DNA of 51,655 nucleotides from Thermoleophilia bacterium (GTDB lineage Bacteria; Actinomycetota; Thermoleophilia; Gaiellales; JAICJC01), in assembly GCA_025934255.1 (NCBI GenBank), contig JAICYJ010000017.1, forward strand, positions 1-51,655. Direction: 5' to 3'. The position numbers and the translations under genes are program-made. A model generated the notes under the pieces. It was given only the letters and a program-made list of their open reading frames with translations. It was not told where the DNA came from and searched no databases. Below, piece by piece: positions 42,268 through 50,492 of the stretch. Positions within the stretch are counted from its first letter, which is position 1. Each line of letters begins with the position of its first letter.

Positions 42268-43475
42268 GCCGAGATCTCCGGCAGCTCGATCGTGACGGCG
42301 GCGCCCCCGGCCGGCACGTTCGCCAGCACCAGGCGCCCGCCCAGCACCCGCGCTTGCGCCGCCGCGATCGCCAGGCCCAGCCCGATGCCGCCGCCGCGGG
42401 CCGGGTCGCCCGACGAGAACCGCTCGGTGGCGCGCTCGAGCATCTCCGGCGAGAAGCCGGGACCGCTGTCGGTGACACGCACCCGCGTCTCGCCCACGTC
42501 CACCACGATCGGCGGGCGGCCGTGCCGCTCGGCGTTCCCGATCACGTTCTCGAGCACCCGCTCCAGCCGCCGCGGGTCGACCAGCGCGCGGCACGGCTGC
42601 GACGTCCCGCTGCGCGTGCCCCGGTGCCGCGAGGCCACGTCGGCGGCCAGCGCGCCGACGTCCACCCACCGCAGGTCGGGCGTGGCCGAGCCGCTGTCCA
42701 GCCGTGCGATCTCGAGCAGGTCCTCGACCAGGCCGCTCAGGTGCGACACGCGCTCCTTGATGGCGCCGCCCACCTGGTCGTCGTCGAGCAGGCTGGCGGC
42801 GGCGGTCAGGCCGGTCAGGGGCGTGCGCAGGTCGTGGGCGACGTCGGCCACGAACCGCTGCTCGCGCTCCAGCCGTTGCTGCAGCGCCTCGGCCATCCGG
42901 TCGACCGCGTCGCTCATGGCGGCCACCTCGTCGCCGCCGGTCGCGCCGATGCGTGCGTCCAGGTCACCGCCGGCCACGCGCTCGGCCGTCGCCGCCGCGC
43001 GCCTGAGACGCAGTGACAGGCGGCCGGCCAGGGCCACGCCCACCACCGCACCGGCCAGCGCCGCCGCCAGCGCCGCGCCGATCAGCTTGGTGCGCAGGTC
43101 GTTCAGCGACTGCTGCTCGGCCTGGAACGAGGCGCGCACGAACAGCGGCGTGCCGTCGGCGGCCGGCCGCCCGGCCCAGATCACGGGCTTGCCGTTCCAG
43201 TCGCCGCGGTAGGTGGCGACGTGGCGCGAGGCAACGGCGGCGCGCAGCGGCGCGGGCACGGAGCGGTCGTTCACGGGCAGGGCCGGGTAGGGGGTGAGCG
43301 GCTTGGTCAGCGGGTACAGCCGGGCCGCGGACCGTACGTTGGCCACCGACTTGGCGCGGGCCCGGTCGAGCAGGTCCTGCGCCGACAGCTGGTACACGGC
43401 CACGCCCACGAACGTCGCTACCAGCGCCGCCACCAGCGCGAAGGCCAGCGCCAGCCGTACCCGCAGCGACCTCAC
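42264..43475 (-). CDS. Sensor histidine kinase (EnvZ/BaeS-like)
   Basis: A 403-residue membrane kinase. The N-terminal helix (LALAFALVAALVATFVGVAV) is followed by an extracytoplasmic loop of about 100 residues and a second helix (about 131-150). A HAMP segment (about 152-205) precedes the H box VADVAHDLRTPLTGL with His214. The ATPase domain has LENVIGNAERHG (N box), VTDSGPGFSPEML and GGIGLGLAIAAAQARVLGG. GTG 43475 overlaps the regulator stop by GTGA. It phosphorylates the adjacent OmpR-type regulator; the stimulus is unknown. Confidence 0.92.
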   Translation of the reverse strand: MRSLRVRLALAFALVAALVATFVGVAVYQLSAQDLLDRARAKSVANVRSAARLYPLTKPLTPYPALPVNDRSVPAPLRAAVASRHVATYRGDWNGKPVIWAGRPAADGTPLFVRASFQAEQQSLNDLRTKLIGAALAAALAGAVVGVALAGRLSLRLRRAAATAERVAGGDLDARIGATGGDEVAAMSDAVDRMAEALQQRLEREQRFVADVAHDLRTPLTGLTAAASLLDDDQVGGAIKERVSHLSGLVEDLLEIARLDSGSATPDLRWVDVGALAADVASRHRGTRSGTSQPCRALVDPRRLERVLENVIGNAERHGRPPIVVDVGETRVRVTDSGPGFSPEMLERATERFSSGDPARGGGIGLGLAIAAAQARVLGGRLVLANVPAGGAAVTIELPEISA

Positions 43476-44140
43476 GGCCGCACCATCTTGTAGCCGGCGC
43501 CGCGCACGGTCTCGATCGCCTCGGGCCCGACCTTGCCGCGCAGCCGCCGCACATGCATGTCGACCAGGCGCGTGTCGCCGGCCCACACGTATCCCCACAC
43601 CTCCTCCAGCAGCCGCTCGCGGCCGAGCACGACGCCGGCGTTCTCGGCCAGCATCAGCAGCAGCCGGTACTCGGTCGGGGTCAGCGACAGCTCCTCGCCG
43701 CCGCGGGTGACCACCATGCCCAGCGGGTCGATCTCGAGCTCGCCGAACCGCAGCGGCTGCTGGGGCGCGGCGCGGGTGGTGCGCCGCAGCACCGCCCGCA
43801 GCCGGGCCGCCAGCACCGACGGCTCGAACGGCTTGGTGACGTAGTCGTCGGCGCCCGCCTCCAGGCCCAGCACCACGTCCACGGCATCGGTGCGGGCCGT
43901 CAGCATCACCACCGGCACCACGCTCGACTCGCGGATCGCGCGGCACACGGAGACGCCGTCCAGCCCCGGCAGCATCACGTCCAGCAGCACCAGGTCGGGG
44001 CTGCCGGCACGGAACGCCTCGAGCCCGGCCGGGCCGTCGGCGGCGGTGTCGACCACGAAGCCGTCGCGCTCGAGCGACAGCTGCGTCATCTCGCGGATGG
44101 TGGCGTCGTCCTCGACCAGCAGGATCGTGTGCTGTTCCAC
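43472..44140 (-). CDS. OmpR/PhoB-family response regulator
   Basis: A 222-residue regulator. The receiver has ILLVEDDATIREMTQLSLER, phospho-acceptor Asp54 (LVLLDVMLPG), Thr81 and Lys103 (YVTKPFEP). The C-terminal winged helix (about 130-222) has LTPTEYRLLLMLAENAGVVL and MHVRRLRGKVGPEAIETVRG. The start is GTG 44140, 6 nt after TACGCT, so probably leaderless. It heads the operon with the kinase and propeller lipoprotein. Confidence 0.95.
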   Translation of the reverse strand: MEQHTILLVEDDATIREMTQLSLERDGFVVDTAADGPAGLEAFRAGSPDLVLLDVMLPGLDGVSVCRAIRESSVVPVVMLTARTDAVDVVLGLEAGADDYVTKPFEPSVLAARLRAVLRRTTRAAPQQPLRFGELEIDPLGMVVTRGGEELSLTPTEYRLLLMLAENAGVVLGRERLLEEVWGYVWAGDTRLVDMHVRRLRGKVGPEAIETVRGAGYKMVRP

Positions 44141-44146
44141 CGTCCA

Positions 44147-44152
44147 AGCGTA
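44147..44152 (-). promoter_or_regulatory. Leaderless -10 element of the two-component operon
   Basis: TACGCT on the minus strand (44152-44147) stands 6 nt before the regulator GTG, matching the TANNNT pattern of other leaderless starts in this window. Confidence 0.5.
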
Positions 44153-44213
44153 CGAGATGGGTCACCCGGCACGGCTTCCTGCGAGAGGTTGTTACACGAT
44201 TGTCGTGCCCGGC

Positions 44214-46637
44214 TCAGGCGCGGATGCGGGCGCCGGGGGGATCCCACAGCGGCTCGGCGGCGACCTCGGCCGCCACCCACTCGCCGAACACCTCGACCTC
44301 GACGGCGGTGCCGGCCTCGGCCGATGCCGCGGGCAGGTAGGCGTAGGCGATCGAGCGCTCGACGGCGTAGCCGTAGCTGCCGGTGGTGACGCGTCCCACC
44401 ACCTGATCGCCGATCCGCACCGGCTCCGAGCCCAGGCACACCGATCGCGCATCCGCCAGCAGCAGGCAGCAGAGCCTCGGCCCCGGCTCGCGCGTGCGCG
44501 ACTCGAGCAGCGCCGCGCGGCCCTTGAAGTCGCCCTTGTCGGGTTTCACCGCGAACGCCAGTCCGGCCTGGTCGGGCGTCTCCTCCGGCGTCATGTCGGC
44601 GCCCCAGACGCGGTAGCCCTTCTCGATCCGCAGGGCGTCGATCGCGCGATAGCCGCAGGCACGGATGCCGTGCTCCTGGCCCGCGGCCCAGAGCGAGTCC
44701 CACAGCGCCTGGCCGTACTCGCTGGGGCAGTACAGCTCCCAGCCCAGCTCGCCGACGTAGGTGACCCGCACCGCCAGGCACGGCACCGAGCCGATCGAGA
44801 TCTCCTGCGCCGTCATGTAGCGGAAGGCCTCGTTGGAGAGGTCGCTCCTGGTCAGCGGCGCCAGCACCTCGCGGGCGCGCGGCCCCCAGATGCCGAAGCA
44901 GGCGTACGCCGACGTCACGTCGCTGACCTGGGCGCTGCCGTCGGCCGGCAGGTGCTTGCGCACCCAGGCCATGTCGTGGTTGCCGAAGGCGGTGCCGGTC
45001 ACGATCCGGAAGCGGTGCTGCTCCAGCCGGGTGACGGTGAAGTCACACTCGATGCCACCGCGTGCGTTCAGCATCTGGGTGTAGGTGACCGAGCCGGGCG
45101 GGCGCGACACGTCGTTGCCGCAGAGGTAGTCGAGCAGCTGCGGCGACCCGGGGCCGTGCACCTCGAACTTGGCGAACGAGCTCTCGTCGAACAGGCCGAC
45201 GCGCTCGCGCGTGGCCATCGCCTCAGCGTGGATCGCCGGCGACCAGTTCTCGCCGGCCCAGCCGCGCGGGCGCAGCGACTCATCGCCCTCGGCCGCGTTC
45301 GGATCGAGCCAGTTGGCCCGCTCCCAGGCCGACTTCTCGCCGAACGATGCGCCCAGCTCGATCAGGCGCTGGTAGGCCGGCGACAGCCGCAGCGGCCGGC
45401 CGGCCTGGCGCTCGTGGTTCGGGTACTTGATGTCGTAGTAGGTGGCGTAGACCTCGGTCGCGCGGGCCAGCGTGTAGGCCTGGCTGCGGTACTGGCGGCC
45501 GAAGCGGCGGATGTCCATGTGCCACAGGTCGAGGCTGGGCTCGCCGTTCACGACCCACTCGGCCATCTGCCAGCCCATGCCGCCGGCGCCGGCCAGCCCG
45601 TGCGCGCAGAAGCCGGCCGCGACCCAGAACCCGGGCACGTCCGACTCGCCGAGGATGAACTCGCCGTCGGGCGTGAACGCCTCCGGCCCGTTGAACAGCT
45701 TCCTGACCTCGGCCTGCTCCATGGCCGGGACGCGCCTGATCGAGTTGCCCAGCAGCTCGTCGAACCGCTCCCAGTCCTCCGGCAGCAGCTGCGCCTCGAA
45801 GCCGTCGGGGACGCCGTCCAGCGCCCACGGCGCCGGATCGCGCTCGTAGCCGCCCATGATCAGCCCGCCCACCTCGGTGCGCCAGTAGACCAGGTTGTCG
45901 GGGTCACGAAGCGTTGGCAACGCCGGCAACGGCGGATCGAAGGCCTCGGTGACCAGGAACTCGTGGGCATAGGGGATGATCGGGACGTCGACGCCCACCA
46001 TCCGCGCGATCTGCGGCGCGTACATGCCGCCGGCGTTGATCACGACGTCGGTGCGGATCGTGCCCTTGTCCGTGACGACATCGTGCACGCGCCCGTCCTT
46101 GAGCGTGATCGCCTCGACGCGCGTGCGCTGCTCGATGTCGGCGCCCAGCAGGCGGGCGCCGTCGGCCAGCGCGAAGGTCAGCTGGCTGGGATCGAGGTAG
46201 CCGTCCTGCGGGAGGAAGGCCGCGCCCAGCACCCCGTCGGTGCTCATCGGCGGGAACAGCTGCTGCGCCTCGCTCGCCGAGATCAGCTCGACCGGCAGCC
46301 CGAAGCTCTTGGCCCAGCCGGCCTGGCGCTGCAGCTCCTCCATGCGGGGCTTCGACGACGCCAGCCGCAGGCCGCCCAGCTCGTGCCAGCCCGGGTCCTT
46401 GCCGGTCTCGTCCTTGAGGTCGGCGTACAGGCCCACCGAGTACTGCATCATCTTGGTCAGGCTGACCGTGGAGCGCAGCTGGCCGACCAGGCCGGCCGAG
46501 TGCCAGGTGGAGCCGTGCGTGAGGCCGTACTGCTCGACCAGCACGACGTCGCTCCAGCCCAGCTTGGCGAGGTGGTAGAGGATGCTGCAGCCGCCGACTC
46601 CGCCGCCGATCACCACCGCCCGTGCCTCAGTCCTCAC
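44214..46637 (-). CDS. Dimethylglycine/sarcosine dehydrogenase-like FAD-GcvT enzyme
   Basis: An 807-residue enzyme like mitochondrial dimethylglycine or sarcosine dehydrogenase. It would oxidatively demethylate an N-methyl-glycine and pass the one-carbon unit to tetrahydrofolate. The FAD domain starts VVIGGGVGGCSILYHLAKLG and has STWHSAGLVG; His46 is at the covalent FAD-attachment position. A bridging domain (about 370-430) precedes GcvT-like folate domains (about 440-800) with TYTQMLNARGGIECDFTVTR and CGYRAIDALRIEKGYRVWGA. The start is GTG 46637, overlapping the HAD gene by 11 nt. Confidence 0.9.
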   Translation of the reverse strand: MRTEARAVVIGGGVGGCSILYHLAKLGWSDVVLVEQYGLTHGSTWHSAGLVGQLRSTVSLTKMMQYSVGLYADLKDETGKDPGWHELGGLRLASSKPRMEELQRQAGWAKSFGLPVELISASEAQQLFPPMSTDGVLGAAFLPQDGYLDPSQLTFALADGARLLGADIEQRTRVEAITLKDGRVHDVVTDKGTIRTDVVINAGGMYAPQIARMVGVDVPIIPYAHEFLVTEAFDPPLPALPTLRDPDNLVYWRTEVGGLIMGGYERDPAPWALDGVPDGFEAQLLPEDWERFDELLGNSIRRVPAMEQAEVRKLFNGPEAFTPDGEFILGESDVPGFWVAAGFCAHGLAGAGGMGWQMAEWVVNGEPSLDLWHMDIRRFGRQYRSQAYTLARATEVYATYYDIKYPNHERQAGRPLRLSPAYQRLIELGASFGEKSAWERANWLDPNAAEGDESLRPRGWAGENWSPAIHAEAMATRERVGLFDESSFAKFEVHGPGSPQLLDYLCGNDVSRPPGSVTYTQMLNARGGIECDFTVTRLEQHRFRIVTGTAFGNHDMAWVRKHLPADGSAQVSDVTSAYACFGIWGPRAREVLAPLTRSDLSNEAFRYMTAQEISIGSVPCLAVRVTYVGELGWELYCPSEYGQALWDSLWAAGQEHGIRACGYRAIDALRIEKGYRVWGADMTPEETPDQAGLAFAVKPDKGDFKGRAALLESRTREPGPRLCCLLLADARSVCLGSEPVRIGDQVVGRVTTGSYGYAVERSIAYAYLPAASAEAGTAVEVEVFGEWVAAEVAAEPLWDPPGARIRA

Positions 46638-47310
46638 CGAACCGCTCCCTGATCAGTGGTATAGACCAATCCAAGGCCCGTACGATACCCGCTGCGCCGG
46701 TGAGCCGCTCGGCCGGCGCGGTGCCCTCGATCACGATGCACTGCATCCCGGCGGCCAGCGCCGCGCGCAGGCCCTGCTCGGAGTCCTCGAAGACCAGCAC
46801 CTGGTCGGCCGGCAGCGGGCGTCCGGCCCGGTCGGCCAGCTCGTCCCGGGCCATCAGGTAGCCCTGCGGGTCGGGCTTGCCGCGCTGCACGTCCTCGAGG
46901 CAGACCAGCACGGGGAACAGCTCGCGCAGGCCGCTCGATTCGAGCACGCCCTCGATCTCGACGCGGGCGGCGCCGGAGGCGATCGCGACCGGCACCAGCG
47001 CGGCGATCCGGCGCACGCAGTCCGCCGCCTGCGGGTGCACGGTCGAGCGCGTCTGCTGCGCCTCCATGTAGAGCTGTGCGCGGCGCTCGACCAGGTGCTC
47101 CAGGAGCCCCGGCTCGCCGCTTCGGCCGAACCGTTCCAGCACCAGCCGGCAGATCTCGTCGTCGGCGTAGCCGGCGAACTGCTCGAAGTAGAGCGATGCC
47201 GGCACCTCGATCCCGACCTCGCCGAAGATGCGCTCGAACAGCTCCGCGAGCAGGCCTTCGTCGTCGGAGATGGTGCCGTTGAAGTCGAATATCACGGCTG
47301 CCGGTCTCAT
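46627..47310 (-). CDS. HAD-superfamily hydrolase with DxN motif
   Basis: A 227-residue HAD phosphatase of the beta-phosphoglucomutase-like group. Motif I is VIFDFNGTISDDE (nucleophile Asp9), with Asn11 where most phosphatases have the acid/base Asp. Motif II is VAIASGAARVEI, motif III Lys is in QRGKPDPQGY and motif IV is VLVFEDSEQGLRAA. A helical cap spans about residues 18-85. The substrate is unknown. It is first in the operon with the DMGDH-like gene and shares a symmetric promoter region with the divergent oxidase gene at 47340. Confidence 0.87.
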   Translation of the reverse strand: MRPAAVIFDFNGTISDDEGLLAELFERIFGEVGIEVPASLYFEQFAGYADDEICRLVLERFGRSGEPGLLEHLVERRAQLYMEAQQTRSTVHPQAADCVRRIAALVPVAIASGAARVEIEGVLESSGLRELFPVLVCLEDVQRGKPDPQGYLMARDELADRAGRPLPADQVLVFEDSEQGLRAALAAGMQCIVIEGTAPAERLTGAAGIVRALDWSIPLIRERFGED

Positions 47311-47320
47311 GGCCGGCGCG

Positions 47321-47330
47321 AGTGTACAGT
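47321..47330. promoter_or_regulatory. Symmetric -10 element between HAD and oxidase genes
   Basis: AGTGTACAGT offers TACAGT on the plus strand (9 nt before ATG 47340) and TACACT on the minus strand (10 nt before ATG 47310). The only gap between the divergent genes is 29 bp, so both transcripts must start here and be nearly or fully leaderless. Confidence 0.5.
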
Positions 47331-47339
47331 CAACGCCGA

Positions 47340-48410
47340 ATGGCCGGCACCGATGTGACCGTGGTGGGAGCGGGCCTGTACGGCAGCTCCCTGGCCTGTG
47401 CGCTCGCCCGCGAGGGCATGAGCGTGCGGCTCTGCGAGCGGCGGTCGCCCACCGCCGGCGACACCGGCCGCTCGTTCGGGATGGTGCGCCGGCACTACTC
47501 GAACGCCGTCACCGTCTCGCTCGCGAAGCGCGGCTGCGAGCTGCTGATGTCCGACCGCGAGTCCGCGTACGTGCCCACCGGCTACCTGCTGACGGTGTCG
47601 CCGGCGCAGCGTGCTGCCTGCGAGGGCAACGTGGCGCTGGGCCAGAGCCTGGGGGTCGACACGCGGCTGCTCGAGCCCGACGAGCTGGCGGCGGTGGAGC
47701 CGCTGATCGACGCGGCCGGCGTCGGCTGCGGAGCCTACGAGCCGGACGGGGGCCTGGTCGATGCCTCCCGCTACACGCTGGCGCGGTTCGCCGAGGCGGT
47801 GTCGCTGGGCGTCGATGTGTCGATGGGCGCTGAGGCCGAGCTGCCCGACGACGGATCGATCGTGGTGGTCGCGGCCGGGTGCTGGTCGAAGCAGCTGCTG
47901 CCGGAGCTGCCGGTGGAGCTGCACCGCATCGAGATCGCCGTGCTCCGCGACGCGCCGGTACGGGCCGTCGTCTCGGACGCGGTCACGAACGTGGTGACGC
48001 GGCCGGTGGCCGGTGGCGGCGCCTGGGTCGTCACCTACGGCGGGTCGACGCAGTACGCGCAGCGTGACGACTGCGACGGTGAGCCCGACCCGGACTACCG
48101 GGACGCGGTGCGCTCGTCGCTGGCGTCGCGCTATCCGAGCATCGCCGGCGCCCCCTACACCGGTGGCTGGTCGGGGGCGTACGACGTCACGCCCGACTGG
48201 AACCCGGTCGTGGGCTGGGTGCGCGAGGGCGTGTACGCCGTGGCCGGGCTGTCGGGTCACGGGTTGAAGCTGGCGCCGGCCATCGCGGAGTCGGCCGCCG
48301 CCATGATCGCGGGCCGCGAGCCGCGGATCGATCTGCGCCCGCTCCGATTCGAGCGCTTCGCCGAGGGCGACCTGCTGAGGCTTGCCTACGGCCCGGGCGC
48401 GCGCGCCTGA
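47340..48410 (+). CDS. FAD-dependent amine/amino-acid oxidase (DAO family)
   Basis: A 356-residue flavoprotein of the D-amino-acid-oxidase/sarcosine-oxidase family. FAD fold VTVVGAGLYGSSLACALARE (about 7-26) is followed by RRSPTAGDTGRSFGMVRRHY. A central GGLVDASRYTLARFAEAV and C-terminal GWSGAYDVTPDWNPVVGWV, then AGLSGHGLKLAPAIAESAA, complete the fold. It should oxidise a secondary or tertiary amine. Context beside a dimethylglycine-type dehydrogenase suggests N-methylated amino acids, but this is inference. Confidence 0.87.
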   Translation: MAGTDVTVVGAGLYGSSLACALAREGMSVRLCERRSPTAGDTGRSFGMVRRHYSNAVTVSLAKRGCELLMSDRESAYVPTGYLLTVSPAQRAACEGNVALGQSLGVDTRLLEPDELAAVEPLIDAAGVGCGAYEPDGGLVDASRYTLARFAEAVSLGVDVSMGAEAELPDDGSIVVVAAGCWSKQLLPELPVELHRIEIAVLRDAPVRAVVSDAVTNVVTRPVAGGGAWVVTYGGSTQYAQRDDCDGEPDPDYRDAVRSSLASRYPSIAGAPYTGGWSGAYDVTPDWNPVVGWVREGVYAVAGLSGHGLKLAPAIAESAAAMIAGREPRIDLRPLRFERFAEGDLLRLAYGPGARA

Positions 48411-48432
48411 CGCGCCGGGTAGGGTGCCGGGC

Positions 48433-49377
48433 ATGCAGATGCGACAACTGGGAGCGGGCGGCCCGGAGATCTCTGTGGTCGGGTTCGGCTCGTGGGAGGC
48501 CGGCGGCATGCACTGGGGCCCGAACAGCTCCGAGCAGGAGGTGATTGCGGCCATCCACGCGGGGCTCGACGCGGGCATGACGTGGGTGGACACGGCCGAG
48601 GTGTACGGGGACGGCGTGTCGGAGGGGATCGTCGGCCGTGCCGTTGCCGGACGGGACGACGTGTTGGTGTTCACCAAGGTGGCGCCCGACGAGGGCAGCG
48701 GCCTCGCGGCCGACCAGGTGCGGGGCGCGATCGACGCGTCGCTGGGGCGGCTGGGTCGGGATCACATCGACCTCTACCAGGTGCACTGGCCGTCCGAGGA
48801 CGTGCCGATCGAGGAGACGTGGGGCGCGATGGCCGAGCTGGTGTCCGCCGGCAAGGCGCGCATGATCGGCGTGTCGAACTTCGACCGGGCGCTGATCGAG
48901 CGATGCCAGGCGATCCATCAGGTGGCATCGGTGCAGAACGAGTTCTCGCGGCTGCACCGGGGCGACCGCGACGAGCTGCTGCCGTGGCTGGCAGAGCAGG
49001 GCATCGGCTACCTCGCGTACAGCCCGCTGGCTGCCGGCCGGCTGAGCGGCGCGCTCGCGCACGACCACGCGTTCTCCGACGGCGACTGGCGGAGCGGCCG
49101 CGGCAAGTACGCGTCGTGGCGGGACGAGGAGGGTGGCGAGTGGCCGTTCGACCCGGAGCCGATGGCGCGGGGCGCCGCCCTGGTCGACCGCATGCGGCCG
49201 CTGGCCGAGGGCGAGGGCGCGACGGTCGCCCAGCTGGCGCTTCGCTGGGCGCTCGACCAGACCGGCGTCACGGCCGTGATCGCGGGCAGCCGCAACCCGG
49301 TGCACGCGGCGGCCAACGCCGCCGCCGGGTCGCTGGCGGTGGACGCCGCGGCGCTGGCCGAGATCGACCGGCCGTAG
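48433..49377 (+). CDS. Aldo/keto reductase
   Basis: A 314-residue NADPH-dependent aldo/keto reductase (TIM barrel). The catalytic tetrad is Asp53 and Tyr58 (WVDTAEVYG), Lys82 (VLVFTKV) and His118 (LYQVHWP). ARMIGVSNFDRALIERC and LRWALDQTGVTAVIAGSRNP mark the cofactor site. It could clear aldehydes released by amine oxidation nearby. TAGGGT (48420-48425) lies 7 nt before ATG 48433, so the mRNA is probably leaderless with its own promoter. Confidence 0.92.
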   Translation: MQMRQLGAGGPEISVVGFGSWEAGGMHWGPNSSEQEVIAAIHAGLDAGMTWVDTAEVYGDGVSEGIVGRAVAGRDDVLVFTKVAPDEGSGLAADQVRGAIDASLGRLGRDHIDLYQVHWPSEDVPIEETWGAMAELVSAGKARMIGVSNFDRALIERCQAIHQVASVQNEFSRLHRGDRDELLPWLAEQGIGYLAYSPLAAGRLSGALAHDHAFSDGDWRSGRGKYASWRDEEGGEWPFDPEPMARGAALVDRMRPLAEGEGATVAQLALRWALDQTGVTAVIAGSRNPVHAAANAAAGSLAVDAAALAEIDRP

Positions 49378-49400
49378 CGCCTGCGGCATAGACTTCGGGC

Positions 49401-50492
49401 ATGGGAACCGTCGCCCTCACCGACCAGTGGCTGCTGCTCGACTCCGCCCAGGGCGACCCGTTTGGGCAGCTGGACGAGTTCCTGGCCTGGCACGGGTTCG
49501 GGGTCTGGAGCGAGCCGTTCGTGCCGGCGGCGGACGGCCTGGTCGCCGATCTCTACCTGGGCTACGGGCTGGCCGCGGCGCTGCCGGGCGTGCACGAGCC
49601 GATGCCGCCGGAGCCGTGTCCGCTGCCGGCGCTGGCCTGCCACGTGCGCTCGGCGTCCGGTGGCCGCGAGGCGGTGGCGGGCGACTTCCGGATCGGCCGC
49701 TTCCAGCCGACCTGGACGGCGCGGCAGCACCGCGAGGCCGTGGCGGCCGTGCGCGAGGCGATCGCGCGCGGCGACGTCTACCAGGTCAACATCGTCGGCC
49801 ATCACCGGGCCCCGTTCGCGGGTGATCCCAGCGGCGTGGAGGCGGCGCTGGCGCCGCTCGGGGCCGAGCACGCGATGGCGATGCACGGAGACGGCTGGTC
49901 GGTGGTGTCGGCGACTCCGGAGCTGTTCCTGCGGCGCCGCGGCGACGTGGTCGAGACGATGCCGATCAAGGGCACGCGGCCGGCCAACGACCCGGAGCGG
50001 ATCGCCGACAACCCCAAGGACCGGGCCGAGCACGTGATGATCGTCGACCTGGAACGGAACGACCTGGCGAGGATCTGCGTGCCGCACAGCGTGCACGTGC
50101 CGGACTACCTGGTGGAGCGGCCGATGGCCGGGGTGCGGCACCTGGTGTCGCGGGTGCAGGGCCGGCTGGCGCTGGGCGTGGGGCTGGCGGAGCTGCTGCG
50201 GGCGACGTTCCCGGGCGGCTCGATCACGGGCGCACCGAAGGTGTCGGCGATCAACCACATCGCGCGGCTCGAGCCGGTCGGCCGCGGCGCCTCGATGGGC
50301 GCGCTCGGGCGGGTCTACCCCAACGGCGACCTGGAGCTGGGGCTGACCATCCGCACGTTCGCGATCGCCGCCGGCGAGATCCACCTGTGGGCGGGCGGCG
50401 GCATCGTCTGGGACTCCGACCCGGCCGCCGAGGTGGAGGAGTCGCTGGTCAAGGCGCGGCCGCTGCTGGCGCTGCTGGGCGGCCAGGTCTAG
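49401..50492 (+). CDS. pabB: Aminodeoxychorismate/anthranilate synthase component I-like
   Basis: A 363-residue chorismate-using enzyme, shorter than TrpE and like PabB or a stand-alone component I. Landmarks are REAIARGDVYQVNIVG, TPELFLRRRGDVVETMPIKG with the PIKGTRP active-site loop, MIVDLERNDLARIC, and FPGGSITGAPKVSAINHIAR. It would make aminodeoxychorismate for folate synthesis with a glutaminase partner that is not in the window. TAGACT (49389-49394) lies 6 nt before ATG 49401. The TAG stop (50490-50492) lies in the 4-bp target duplication of the insertion element. Confidence 0.86.
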   Translation: MGTVALTDQWLLLDSAQGDPFGQLDEFLAWHGFGVWSEPFVPAADGLVADLYLGYGLAAALPGVHEPMPPEPCPLPALACHVRSASGGREAVAGDFRIGRFQPTWTARQHREAVAAVREAIARGDVYQVNIVGHHRAPFAGDPSGVEAALAPLGAEHAMAMHGDGWSVVSATPELFLRRRGDVVETMPIKGTRPANDPERIADNPKDRAEHVMIVDLERNDLARICVPHSVHVPDYLVERPMAGVRHLVSRVQGRLALGVGLAELLRATFPGGSITGAPKVSAINHIARLEPVGRGASMGALGRVYPNGDLELGLTIRTFAIAAGEIHLWAGGGIVWDSDPAAEVEESLVKARPLLALLGGQV

